From Henckelia pumila (taxonomy: Eukaryota > Streptophyta > Magnoliopsida > Lamiales > Gesneriaceae): 64,000 bases of DNA. This document shows, piece by piece, positions 10,577-20,872 of the stretch (position 1 is its first letter; each line of letters begins with the position of its first letter). A program made the translations under genes and the position numbers. Where the stretch lies: positions 134,758,375 to 134,822,374 of the forward strand of contig NC_133121.1 in assembly GCF_033568475.1 (NCBI RefSeq), given 5' to 3'. A model generated the notes under the pieces. The model worked only from the letters and a program-made list of their open reading frames with translations. It had not been told where the DNA came from and did no database searches.

Positions 10577-12651
10577 TGTGAGGCCTCGGTTCTAATCTTC
10601 TATTCTTAAGATAATATAAACAATTATCATGCACCATCTATAAGATAAGGCAACAAATAAAAAAAAAATTTATTTTTTTGGTGAACAGTGCTGCGCTCGA
10701 TCCTATAAAAGTCCAGGATCGAGCGCACCAAATTTTAAAACTCTCTGCCGAGAAAAAGCAGTGTGCCGCGCTCGATCCGGCAAAAAGCCAGGATCGAGCG
10801 CACCATTTTGTGAAACTCTCTGCCTCGGAATCACAGGGGCCGTGCTCGATCCTGCAATAACCTAGGATCGAGCGCACCCCCTTGCCCAAAAAATTTCAGA
10901 ACATGGAATGTCTTTCCTTACAAACTCAATCCAAAAATAATCAAACAACATGCATCAATCCAAATTCAAACATAATCTCGACTACTCGATACAACAAGAT
11001 ACAACCAAGGTTTGAGTCTAGTAATTACTTCAAAACATAACTAGATTCGCATGCATTACAAAACATCAAAAGTTCGAATACATTCGACTTCTAAAAACCA
11101 AGCCTCACTTCTAATCTCTCGATCCTCTATCCACGTGGTCTCTGACTGGTACCTGCCCCACCTGTTGCCAAGTACACATACAAACAAAGACAACAGCCGG
11201 ATAATTCGATGAGAATTGACATTATTAGTAAAAGAGACTAATATGCTATCAAATAAACATATCAAGTCATATATGAACTCATTCTTCATATAATCAATTA
11301 ATCCAATCAAGTACTGAATTAAAATGATATGCATGTCTTTAAAACTTCTGGATTATCAGACTCAGATAATCGAATGAAATTCTTCTATTCTTTCTTTCTT
11401 TCTTCGGTTTGGGATCCCGAGGTTAAAACATCCTACAATCACACCGACTTCCCTCTCGAGGTGGACGAGGCATATTTTAATCCTCTAGACTCCAGAGCAT
11501 TATAGTGAGTTAAACAACGAAGTAGTAAATCGCCTACCAAGTCACTCGACTACAATCTCTAGATTGTTTAATTCAAAATGAATAATCAATTCGGCTCAAT
11601 ATGAATGCACATGAATCTAATGCATTCAAATAACAATTCAGACATATATTCAAATAAGCACATAAGCACATAAACATGCAATATGTGATTTCTTCTAGGA
11701 CACTCGAATCAATCCGGATTCGAGTTAATCGTCCTATTCCATTCCAAAGTCATCTTATACTTTTCTTCGTGTTGTTCACAGTCGTCGATCTGTAAAACAA
11801 CAATTCTCAATCAAAGTTCCTAAAATTAAAATCTATCCAAATCCATCGAGAAATAAAAAATAACATCGACACTATGCCGGCTCAACTCTTCTAACTGATC
11901 AAAGCTATAAGGCTCTCAACTTCCAGGACTTCAAATCAATCTATCAGAAGAAGTCATAGTGATCAAAATTGATATCAAAACTCATATCAAACTCGGTATA
12001 ACTCAAAACATCAAACCGATATCTAAATCTCAAACTGACGGCATAACGGCTATAACTGATCAAACCGGAAACGCAGACAGCAAAACAACAACTCAATAAA
12101 CTCATTCCAATCCTCAAACCTCAATTTCAACACAATCCCAACACATCACAAAATCAAGGTTTTCGAAAATAACTAGAAAAATCATAACAATTCCGATCGT
12201 CGTTAGACCTTCGAACCGTCTTAGATATACGATCACTGCTAACTCATAATCATCCTCTCCGATTATAAACAAATTCTAACAACATCAAAAAATTCAAACT
12301 TCCCAAAATTAAGATATACTTACTTCCAAACGGAGCACTCGTCGCTGTGATCGTAGATATCAAGTCAGAATTCAATTCTATCGGACGGATTGAGCTAGAA
12401 TCGAAATCACAAAAGCTCGGAAGCTTTTTGATCGCCTAAAATGGTGAAGGGGTGACTTGGAGGTGATGAAGGTAAGGAAGAAAGACTTAGTCAACAAGTC
12501 TAATATATAACAAATCCACTTTTTGCGTTCTAGTCCTTGAAATTTCCGAAAATTGCAAAAAGGTCCCTGATTAATAAAAAGTCCGATCTCGAATTCTGAA
12601 ATCACTGATTATCTCAAATAACATCAATTAAGATAAAAACGAGGCATTACA
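10577..12651 (-). repeat. 5' LTR of gypsy element, 2,075 bp
   Basis: Starts TGTGAGGCC at 10577 and ends ATTACA at 12651 on the plus strand; nearly identical to 3815-5886. On the element strand it should carry the promoter. It holds the same three hairpins at 10692-10875, though the third has one arm base changed (CGTGCTCGATCC). Confidence 0.93.
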
Positions 12652-12656
12652 GACAC
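12652..12656. repeat. Target-site duplication GACAC, right copy
   Basis: Identical to 3810-3814 and directly after the ATTACA end of the right LTR at 12651. It confirms the outer limits of the gypsy element. Confidence 0.9.
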
Positions 12657-12856
12657 TGATAAAATCCTAGAAGACATTAAATGACTAACAATGCTAGAAG
12701 AAAGATGACCCAGGCGAGAGTGCCACAAGGGCAACGACTCAAGAGCAGAGGAGAAGGCCGATGGAGATGAGGCTTTGGTTGTGGAGGGTGACCAAATGTA
12801 GATGTCATTCTTACACTGTCCCGTGAGGAGCAAATCGCCCATGCTGAGATCCTTCA
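12657..12856 (-). pseudogene. copia GAG-pre-integrase fragment (5' piece of the split element)
   Basis: The minus-strand frame has the pattern DLSMGDLLLTGQCKNDIY followed by LWHSRLGHLSSS, which is the GAG-pre-integrase domain leading into the two histidines of the integrase zinc finger. It ends at the gypsy insertion (TSD 12652-12656), and the matching cysteines lie 8.8 kb away at about 3780. Upstream of about 12856 the similarity stops abruptly without protease or gag, marking the truncation point. Confidence 0.82.
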
Positions 12857-13605
12857 CTTGAAAAAAAGCAAACAAAAAGGTATTTAGTATGGATCGATGA
12901 TGCCATGTAATATATTTTTCAACGTAGACTTGTACGGAATATTGTAACATTGAATCACATGATGCTTTGATGTGATAGACCAACATGCTACGTAATAATA
13001 TATATGTTTTTTATTGTAGAATAATTGATAAACAAACGCTAGCAACTTTGCAATATCAGATATCTTATGCTGCTGCTGTACCCGGATTTACACGTTAATT
13101 AGGCACTGCTCCTACCAGAACTATATATGCTTTGCTATTTGCATGGCTGCAAAGTCCATATTGGCTCCATTACCATTTAATAAAAAGAGTCTTACCATTT
13201 AGTATTATGATTTATTTATTCATTTATCTGTCATTATTATTATTTATAAAATACTAATTAAAATATTATTATTTATTTCTTATAAATATTAATAAATTAA
13301 GTAATATTGTATTTATGACTTTTAAGTATCGTTTTTTTTAAAGATAGAAGTATAATTCCCCAAATATCTTTAGACGCTAGAAATAATTGAGTTATTATCT
13401 TCATCTCAAGAAAATCAAAATATACATCTTTAATCAAATACTTGTTATATTCTAATCACTAAGAAAAAAAAAAGTGACAAAAACACCTCCTGATTCTATT
13501 CCTAATAAAATCAAGTAAGTCTATCGATGGACCAGATATATATTTCCGACTCATGAATTTGGATGACCCAATATCAATCCTCCCCATCTATAACCATAAA
13601 TAGAT
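12857..13605. other. AT-rich intergenic sequence
   Basis: No supported gene. A stretch near 13128-13165 (TGCTATTTGCATGG... AAAGTCCAT) resembles 20322-20351 and may be an old shared fragment. A 24-base string of TCACTAAG, ten A and GTGA (about 13455-13478) recurs at about 48208-48231. Confidence 0.5.
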
Positions 13606-14171
13606 CCTTATATATATGACATACATTTGCAATAATAAGACACTGTAATATACATTTAGTTAGTTATTCGACCCTTTATCTCTCCTTTTTTTTTTTTTTT
13701 GCTTTATAATTTATCTCATTCCTAAAGTGCACATTAATTCTTGAAAGTACTACCTCACTTTTGTGTTAATAAAATTAAAGTAATTAATATTTCATTCATG
13801 ACTTTTAAATGGCATACAATCAATCACACAATAATTTGTTGACCATTCAGCACTCTGTCGTCCCATCCGATGCATATTCTTGTCACTTTTACGCGTAGCG
13901 ACATTTACCATAAGCTGCAAAATATCAACATAAAAATAAATTAGATCATCTTCAAGACTTAAATTTAAATATACAATATTACTTTAAAAAATTGTGTTAA
14001 TCGTGTTCCCAAATCTTAAATACCCTAGTTTACTGATTTACACAAGAATTTAATAACCTATGAAGAATGTGAACATAAAGTTATTCTAGTTCAAGATTTT
14101 TTCCTATTTACTTGCACGAAAATATTATACGAATACTAGTTTACTCAACATATATATATATATATATATAG

Positions 14172-14316
14172 AGAGAGTTTCTTTCAAGTGCCCACTTATC
14201 ATGTTCACCACCATGCCCACCAATGATGTGGTACTATTCTATTAGATGTGATAAATTGTAGGTCCAATATAATAGTGACACATCATTGGTGAGCATGGTG
14301 GTGGGCATTTGAAACA

Positions 14317-14322
<6 letters not shown>
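14172..14322. mobile_element. MITE-like foldback element of about 150 bp in copy 1
   Basis: Terminal inverted repeats: GTTTCTTTCAAGTGCCCAC...CCACCAATGATGTG on the left and its complement CACATCATTGGTGAGCATGG...GCATTTGAAACAAAC on the right, separated by about 40 bp. It lies between TATATA runs. Copy 2 carries only a diverged left half at 16732-16815, so the two loci have had different histories here. Confidence 0.7.
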
Positions 14323-14352
<30 letters not shown>

Positions 14353-14784
14353 AATTAAAACAATAAGTAAATATATATTTTTCTTTGTCATTTTTCTTAT
14401 CCAATATAGCTCTTGTAAATAATTTATTTGGATTTAAATAGCCGTGAGATTATGCCATAAATAATCTTTCGAATTTATGAAATCATCATCAAGAAAATTA
14501 GTGATTTCTTATTAAGAAAATTATTCATGTTGTTTTTGGCTTAATATTTTCTTGAGAGGTTTTGGTCTAATTCTCCTTTCTTGTATTTTTTTCGTTTCTA
14601 ATAAATGTGTAGAGGTCTGTCTAACCCCCGCTACTACATAAGGCTTTTGCCAAAAAAAACACACTCACACAAGAAAATTAGTGCGTGCATCATGAATATC
14701 ACACATTAATTAGAATTAGATTAAATAATGCGCTTTTAAACAAGTTTTTTTTTTTTGAATATGAATATTTTATATTTCAAATAT

Positions 14785-15095
14785 CATATATGACCCAACG
14801 TGTCACAACTTATATTTCATTTTAAGTATATCATCTAGTTTGCTATTTCTATTTTCTATTTCCATTTGCATGGCATTTATTTTACCAAGATTATATTCCT
14901 AATATTACAGTCAAACGTTACCATCAATTATTTTACAAATGTGTCATAATGTACATCTCATTTTAAATATATCATGTAATTTGATATTTCCATTTTCATG
15001 ACATTTATTTTACCAAGAATATATTCAATATATCATGTAAGTTGCTATTTTAATTTCATTTACATGGCATTCATTTTACCAAGATTATATTCCTA
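14785..15095. repeat. Three diverged tandem units (about 100-150 bp) in copy 1
   Basis: The phrase ATATCATGTAATTTGCTATTT followed by CATGGCATTTATTTTACCAAGATTATATTC appears three times (about 14791-14901, 14937-15016, 15025-15092) with substitutions and indels. The same array is at about 18381-18684 in copy 2. Confidence 0.7.
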
Positions 15096-15587
15096 ATATA
15101 TATTAGAGTAAATTTATTTGTGATTTTATTTTAAAATATGTTAGAATAAATTAAATCATATTACGATTTTAGAAACTATAATATATGATAAATCATATTA
15201 CGCTATATTATATTACGATTTTAGAACCCTCGCTAAAATCATTTTACCCGTGAAGTTTGCAACACAATTAATTTTTTAAGAGGAAAAAACATTTTGGTAT
15301 ATGATTTTTTTGATTAAATATCAAATCAACACATAGAATTTTATTAAAGTCTCAATTAATTATTAGTATATATGTGTGTGTGTTAATTTTCTTTCAATTT
15401 TTTATATAATTCAATTTAAAACACCTATTTTAAAATAAGAATTTTGTTTCGATAAACTATGACCTGGTGGGAAGAATATTTTGACATAACTAATGGGTAA
15501 GTTAATCTTTCAGTCAACCAAAATTGTTTTACTTGGACATTTCGTTAGATAATGAAAATTTCTAGCTAAAATATTTATTTATTAAAT

Positions 15588-15702
15588 CTTCGTGACCCAG
15601 GGGAGAAGCTTGGTTTATTGAACTCCTATAGCCTCTATACCTTTGATTTTTCCGTCACCTCTTAGAGGGATTAGGTAAAGACTGGCGCGGAGATTCCACA
15701 GA
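15588..15702. other. GC-richer 115-bp segment in the AT-rich duplication
   Basis: From CGTGACCCAGGGGAGAAGC to GATTCCACAGAGACC the base composition differs sharply from its surroundings, and it is retained without obvious change at about 19180-19295. It is bordered by AAATATTTATTT-like sequence on both sides. I do not recognise it; organelle DNA or a MITE core are possible. Confidence 0.45.
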
Positions 15703-16056
15703 GACCAAATAAATATTTATTTGAGTGATTTTTAAAAACACAAAATGAGAAATTTGCAAACTATGCACACAAACAAAATATATTTAACTAAATTGATAAA
15801 AATAGAAAATATTTTTAATAAATATTCAATTTTTAACATGGTTTTTTAACTAAATTTTTCTTTAGATCAAGCGAAATTTTCAATTAATAAAAAATTTAAT
15901 TTTTTTAATCGAAATTATTATTTATTTAAATATTTTTAAAAAAATACATCATGAAAAATTTACAAATTATGCATAAATAAAATTTTAACTATTTTTTTTT
16001 AAAAAAAAATTTAACTGATTAAAAATTTTTAATTTATTTATATATTCATCCAATAT

Positions 16057-16134
16057 ATTTATTTAAATTTTTATTTAGATTTAGATAATATGTAACGAAT
16101 ATATGATTCATTACATATTATCTAAATAAAAATT
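16057..16134. repeat. Long hairpin in copy 1
   Basis: AAATTTTTATTTAG...TAGATAATATGTAA pairs with TTACATATTATCTAAATAAAAATTT across a short loop. The equivalent hairpin is at about 19658-19733 in copy 2. Role unknown. Confidence 0.7.
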
Positions 16135-16165
16135 TAATATAAGTGATAAGGGGTAAAATAGAGAT

Positions 16166-17820
16166 CTTATATATATGACATACATTTGCAATAATAAGAC
16201 ACTGTAATATACATTTAGTTAGTTATTCGACCCTTTATCTCTCCTTTTTTTTTTTTTTTTTTTGCTTTATAATTTATCTCATTCCTAAAGTGCACATTAA
16301 TTCTTGAAAGTACTACCTCACTTTTGTGTTTAATGAAATTAAAGTAATTAATATTTCATTCATGACTTTTAAATGGCATACAATCAATCACACAATAATT
16401 TGTTGACCATTCAGCACTCTGTCGTCCCATCCGATGCATATTCTTGTCACTTTTACGCGTAGCGACATTTACCATAAGCTGCAAAATATCAACATAAAAA
16501 TAAATTAGATCATCTTCAAGACTTAAATTTAAATATACAATATTACTTTAAAAATTGTGTTAATCGTGTTCCCAAATCTTAAATACCCTAGTTTTTAGAT
16601 TTACACAGGAATTTAATAACCTATGAAGAATGTGAACATAACGTTATTCTAGTTCAAGATTTTTTTCCTATTTACTTGCACGAAAATATTATACGAATAC
16701 TAGTTTACTCAACATATATATATATATAGAGAGAGTTTTTTTATGATGCCCATCTCTCGTGCCCACCTCCATGCTCATCTATGAGGTAGCAATCATCCCA
16801 TGGATGACATTAATCATCCCCCCCCAAAAAAAAAAACATATAGTATATATATATATTGGTTTTGTTTGGTATTCTTTTTAATAAATTTTAATGGGTTGTC
16901 CCCCATTTTTTTTAATATATAATAAATTGGCTTCCAAAATAAAATAAAGTAATTTATTTTAAGTTGCGACCAAACTTTTTTTTTTTATGGGATATTTGAT
17001 TTATTTTTTCTATTCGACTCTTTCGAGTGGACGACCAACACAGTGACACACAACACTCAATTAAGATTTAAGGTCGTTTTGCCTTAAAAAAAAAAAAGAT
17101 TTAAGGGCATTTCGTAAATGATTTCAGGTTTTTTTGTGTATTTTTTTTCATACCATGTATTTTAAATCATTTTTTTTCTCAAAAAATTAGGTTTTGGTTT
17201 CTTGAGAGCATATATTTCCTAATTCTTCAATTTATTTTTTTTTTCTTATTTTAAATCTTTGTTTCATTTAATTATGGGACAACACATTCGATATCAATGC
17301 TAAAAATACTAAAATTTATTGTAAAAAATGAAATTAGCATTGTTAATTTTTGCATTTTTGATTATTTTTGTTTGACTATTTTTATATGTTGAATAATTGG
17401 TCGAAAATATTTGTGGATAACAACGTATTTTTACTATATTCATGAATCATACTGTAATTTAATTGATAAACATAGAATAGATAGTGTTAAATAAACTAGC
17501 AGAAAATTGAATGCAATGAATCTCGTTTTATTTACTAAGTTTTATCCAAAAACTTTGCAGAACATGAGATGTTGCAATTAAAAATCCAAGTTGAGCATTA
17601 TGATCATGTTCGACAATTTTTTTATATTAAAACTCGCTCGAAACTTATTTAATTGTTTAGATCTTGAGAGAGGTTTGAGCTTGCTCCCCCTCTCTTGTTT
17701 TTCTTTTTTTGATTTCTAATAATATATATCTCTATTTTTTTAAAAAAAATCAAAAATCTATCATGTTTACGCTTTCAGTCCTTCTTCGTTGGCCCCCCTC
17801 TTGCGTGATCCTGGCTCCGC

Positions 17821-17855
<35 letters not shown>

Positions 17856-19756
17856 TAGTTTAACTTCATTAATCATCATCGAACTATGACTACTTACTGA
17901 CCCTTGTGCTTGACATATTGAAGCAACGATTGCGAGAAAAAAATTAAAACAATAAGTAAATATATATTTTTCTTTGTCATTTTTCTTATCCAATATAGCT
18001 CTTGTAAATAATTTATTTGGCTTTAAATAGCCGTGAGATTATGCCATAAATAATCTTTCGAATTTATGAAATCATCATCAAGAAAATTAGTGATTTCTTA
18101 TTAAGAAAATTATTCATGTTGTTTTTGGCTTAATATTTTCTTGAGAGGTTTTGGTCTAATTCTCCTCTCTTGTATTTTTTTTCATATCTAATAAATGTGT
18201 AGAAGTTTTCCTAACCCCCGCTACTACATAAGGCTTTTGCCAAAAAAAAAAACACACACACACAAGAAAATTAGTGCGTGCATCATGAATATCACACATT
18301 AATTAGAATTAGATTAAATAATGCGTTTTAAACATTTTTTTTTTTTCGAATATGAAAATTTTATATTTCAAATATCATATATGACCCAACGTGTCACAAC
18401 TTATATCTCATTTTAAGTATATCATCTAGTTTGCTATTTCTATTTTCTATTTCCATTTGCATGGCATTTATTTACCAAGATTATATTCCTAATATTACAG
18501 TCAAACGTTACAATCAATTATTTTACAAATGTGTCATAATGTACATCTCATTTTAAATATATCATGTAATTTGCTATTTCCATTTTCATGACATTTATTT
18601 TACCAAGAATATATTCAATATATCATGTAAGTTGCTATTTTAATTTCATTTACATGGCATTCATTTTACCAAGATTATATTCCTAATATATATTAGAGTA
18701 AATTTATTTGTGATTTTATTTTAAAATATGTTAGAATAAATTAAATCATATTACGATTTTAGAAACTATAATATATGATAAATCATATTACGCTATATTA
18801 TATTACGATTTTAGAACCCTCGCTAAAATCATTTTACCCGTGAAGTTTGCAACACAATTAATTTTTTAAGAGGAAAAAACATTTTGGTATATGATTTTTT
18901 TGATTAAATATCAAATCAACACATGGAATTTTATTAAAGTCTCAATTAATTATTAGTATATATGTGTGTGTGTTAATTTTCTTTCAATTTTTATATAATT
19001 CAATTTAAAACACCTATTTTAAAATAAGAATTTTGTTTCGATAAACTATGACCTGGTGGGAAGAATATTTTGACATAACTAATGGGTAAGTTAATCTTTC
19101 AGTCAACCAAAATTGTTTTACTTGGACATTTCGTTAGATAATGAAAATTTCTAGCTAAAATATTTATTTATTAAATCTTCGTGACCCAGGGGAGAAGCTT
19201 GGTTTATTGAACTCCTATAGCCTCTATACCTTTGATTTTTCCGTCACCTCTTAGAGGGATTAGGTAAAGACTGGCGCGGAGATTCCACAGAGACCAAATA
19301 AATATTTATTTGAGTGATTTTTAAAAACACAAAATGAGAAATTTGCAAACTATGCACACAAACAAAATATATTTAACTAAATTGATAAAAATAGAAAATA
19401 TTTTTAATAAATATTCAATTTTTAACATGGTTTTTTAACTAAATTTTTCTTTTGATCAAGCGAAATTTTCAATTAATAAAAAATTTAATTTTTTTAATCG
19501 AAATTATTATTTATTTAAATATTTTTAAAAAAATACATCATGAAAAATTTACAAATTATGCATAAATAAAATTTTAACTATTTTTTTTAAAAAAAAGTTT
19601 AACTGATTAAAAAATTTTAATTTATTTATATATTCATCCAATATATTTATTTAAATTTTTATTTAGATTTAGATAATATGTAACGAATATATGATTCATT
19701 ACATATTATCTAAATAAAAATTTAATATAAGTGATAAGGGGTAAAATAGAGATCTT
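16166..19756. repeat. Tandem segmental duplication, copy 2 (3.59 kb)
   Basis: Direct copy of 13606-16165, about 1.03 kb longer because bases 16733-17936 replace the 174-bp MITE interval of copy 1. Downstream of 17937 the two copies align again to the end at 19756. It contains no supported gene. Confidence 0.9.
16733..17936. other. Copy-2-specific block
   Basis: Only the first 80 bases resemble the MITE of copy 1. The rest is unrelated AT-rich DNA ending at CCTGGCTCCGCCCCT (about 17809-17823), whose complement AGGGGCGGAGCCAGG resembles a terminal motif of many plant DNA transposons, followed by a TA run and about 85 bases (17853-17936) also absent from copy 1. I see no coding sequence. An inserted, end-damaged DNA element is my inference. 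Confidence 0.5.
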
Positions 19757-20170
19757 AACTGGATTTCATAAAAACGAAAAAAAAAACTCTATTTTGACAT
19801 GTATATAATATACCAATTAAATCATTAGAAATTTAATAAAAAATTAATGAATCAAAATAATTTTAAGTTTTTTTTAATCGAAATGAGATTAATTCTACAA
19901 TGTATTAATATGGCCTATGTTTACAGACATATATATACGCGCGTGTACAATTTCAACAAAAAATGACTTATTAACAAATTGATACGAATTTAATTATAAT
20001 TAATAATATTGACATATGTGTTTTTGAAATACATATTTGCATACGATGGATTAAATGTGCATGAGTGATAATAGTAACGGGATATAAGTAACTCATCCTG
20101 AGAAGCTTTCGTACGACAAGCTATTGACATTATTATGATTGACTAAGCTAGCCGTAAACAGAGGACACAA
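19757..20170. other. AT-rich intergenic sequence
   Basis: No supported gene or repeat. A short frame at 20312-20527 further right has no recognised domain. Confidence 0.5.
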
Positions 20171-20288
20171 AGGTAGTATTTGGAAGAGTTTCTAGGAAGC
20201 ATTTTTCAGCTTTTCGTTAATAAAATTTTAAAATTTTGTTAACGAAAAATTGACAAATGCTTCTTAAAAACTCCTCCAAACACTATCA
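20171..20288. mobile_element. Small foldback MITE, about 118 bp
   Basis: Nearly the whole element is an inverted repeat: GGTAGTATTTGGAAGAGTTT...AAAATTTT on the left and its complement, ending CTCCAAACACTATC, on the right, with arms of about 55-58 bp and almost no loop. The GTGTTTGG-like ends recall hAT-type MITEs. No clear target duplication is visible. Confidence 0.75.
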
Positions 20289-20872
20289 GAGTTTGACTAG
20301 TTAGGCAATGTTCATAAACAGTTGCTATTTGCATGGTGGTCCAAAGTCCATGTAGATATGTAAAGTAACCATAAAATCATAAAAATATCTCCTACTAAAA
20401 CCATACAAGCATTCATCGTATCACGCTCCTCTGTCATAATAAAAGTCATCTTATTTTCTTTAAAGGGTTGGCAGCGACGGTTTCTTAGTCCCACATCCTT
20501 TCCGTGTTTTTGCCGAAAAACCGGCAAGGCGAGCTTTTGCTTGATGTGGTATTCTCATTTCCATCCAGTCTCCAGAAGACGTCGATGACAAACTTCTGTC
20601 ATTTTCATTTGGAAGCTCGAATTAGGTATCTAAATTTATCTTAAGGGATAGTATGAAATCTAACCTCCAAATAGTAATTTTTGAAATTTAATATTTAAGC
20701 CAAAATATATACATAACAAACGTATTTTCAAGGGGAGTCAAAATCCAATATTTTTTCCCAATGAAAAAGGTATTAACATTCAACCATGCTAACGGTTATG
20801 TGTAGTTGCCTATATATGGCATGGTAAAAAAAGTAACACTTAATTGTTATACGGATTTGAATGGTGTAGTTA

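Larger units (their letters stand above)
3815..12651 (-). mobile_element. Ty3/gypsy retrotransposon, complete ends, Tekay/Del-like, decayed
   Basis: An 8.8-kb element on the minus strand with two nearly identical LTRs (10577-12651 as 5' LTR; 3815-5886 as 3' LTR), perfect 5-bp target duplications, primer binding site, polypurine tract, and gag-protease-RT-RNase H-integrase in gypsy order. The LTRs differ only by scattered substitutions and small indels (a few percent by eye), so the insertion is fairly recent. The copy is dead: two in-frame UAG codons in gag, a one-base frameshift between protease and RT, an in-frame UGA at the RT/RNase H junction, and a deletion of the C-terminal (chromodomain) end of pol. 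It lies inside a copia integrase frame. Confidence 0.93.
1021..12856 (-). mobile_element. Ty1/copia retrotransposon remnant (Ale/Retrofit-like), split by a gypsy element
   Basis: On the minus strand the order is GAG-pre-integrase and integrase zinc-finger start (12856-12657), then, after the inserted gypsy element (3815-12651), the rest of integrase, reverse transcriptase, RNase H, polypurine tract and 3' LTR (3809-1021). Removing the gypsy element and one copy of its GACAC target duplication restores a continuous copia frame across the junction. Gag, protease, primer binding site and 5' LTR are missing: sequence right of about 12856 shows no copia similarity, so the copy is truncated at its 5' side. 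The pol order integrase before RT is diagnostic of copia rather than gypsy. Confidence 0.85.
13606..16165. repeat. Tandem segmental duplication, copy 1 (2.56 kb)
   Basis: The sequence from CTTATATATATGACATAC to GGGTAAAATAGAGATCTTA is repeated directly downstream at 16166-19756. Outer portions are almost identical between copies (only isolated changes such as one-base length differences in T runs). The left flank reads ATAGATCCTTATATATA and the copy junction ATAGAGATCTTATATATA, so the duplication joined at a few bases of shared sequence. It holds no genes; it is extremely AT-rich with several internal repeats. Confidence 0.9.

Noticed and set aside
13010..13022. TTTATTGTAGAAT as the missing copia 5' LTR border
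   Set aside because: It matches the 3' LTR edge at 1017-1028 only over about a dozen bases; no primer site or further LTR similarity follows.
13606..19756. CRISPR or satellite array
   Set aside because: Two long copies only, no short regular direct repeats with unique spacers; this is a plant nuclear duplication.
20312..20527. 71-codon minus-strand frame as a gene
   Set aside because: No recognisable domain, no splice context or neighbours that support it.
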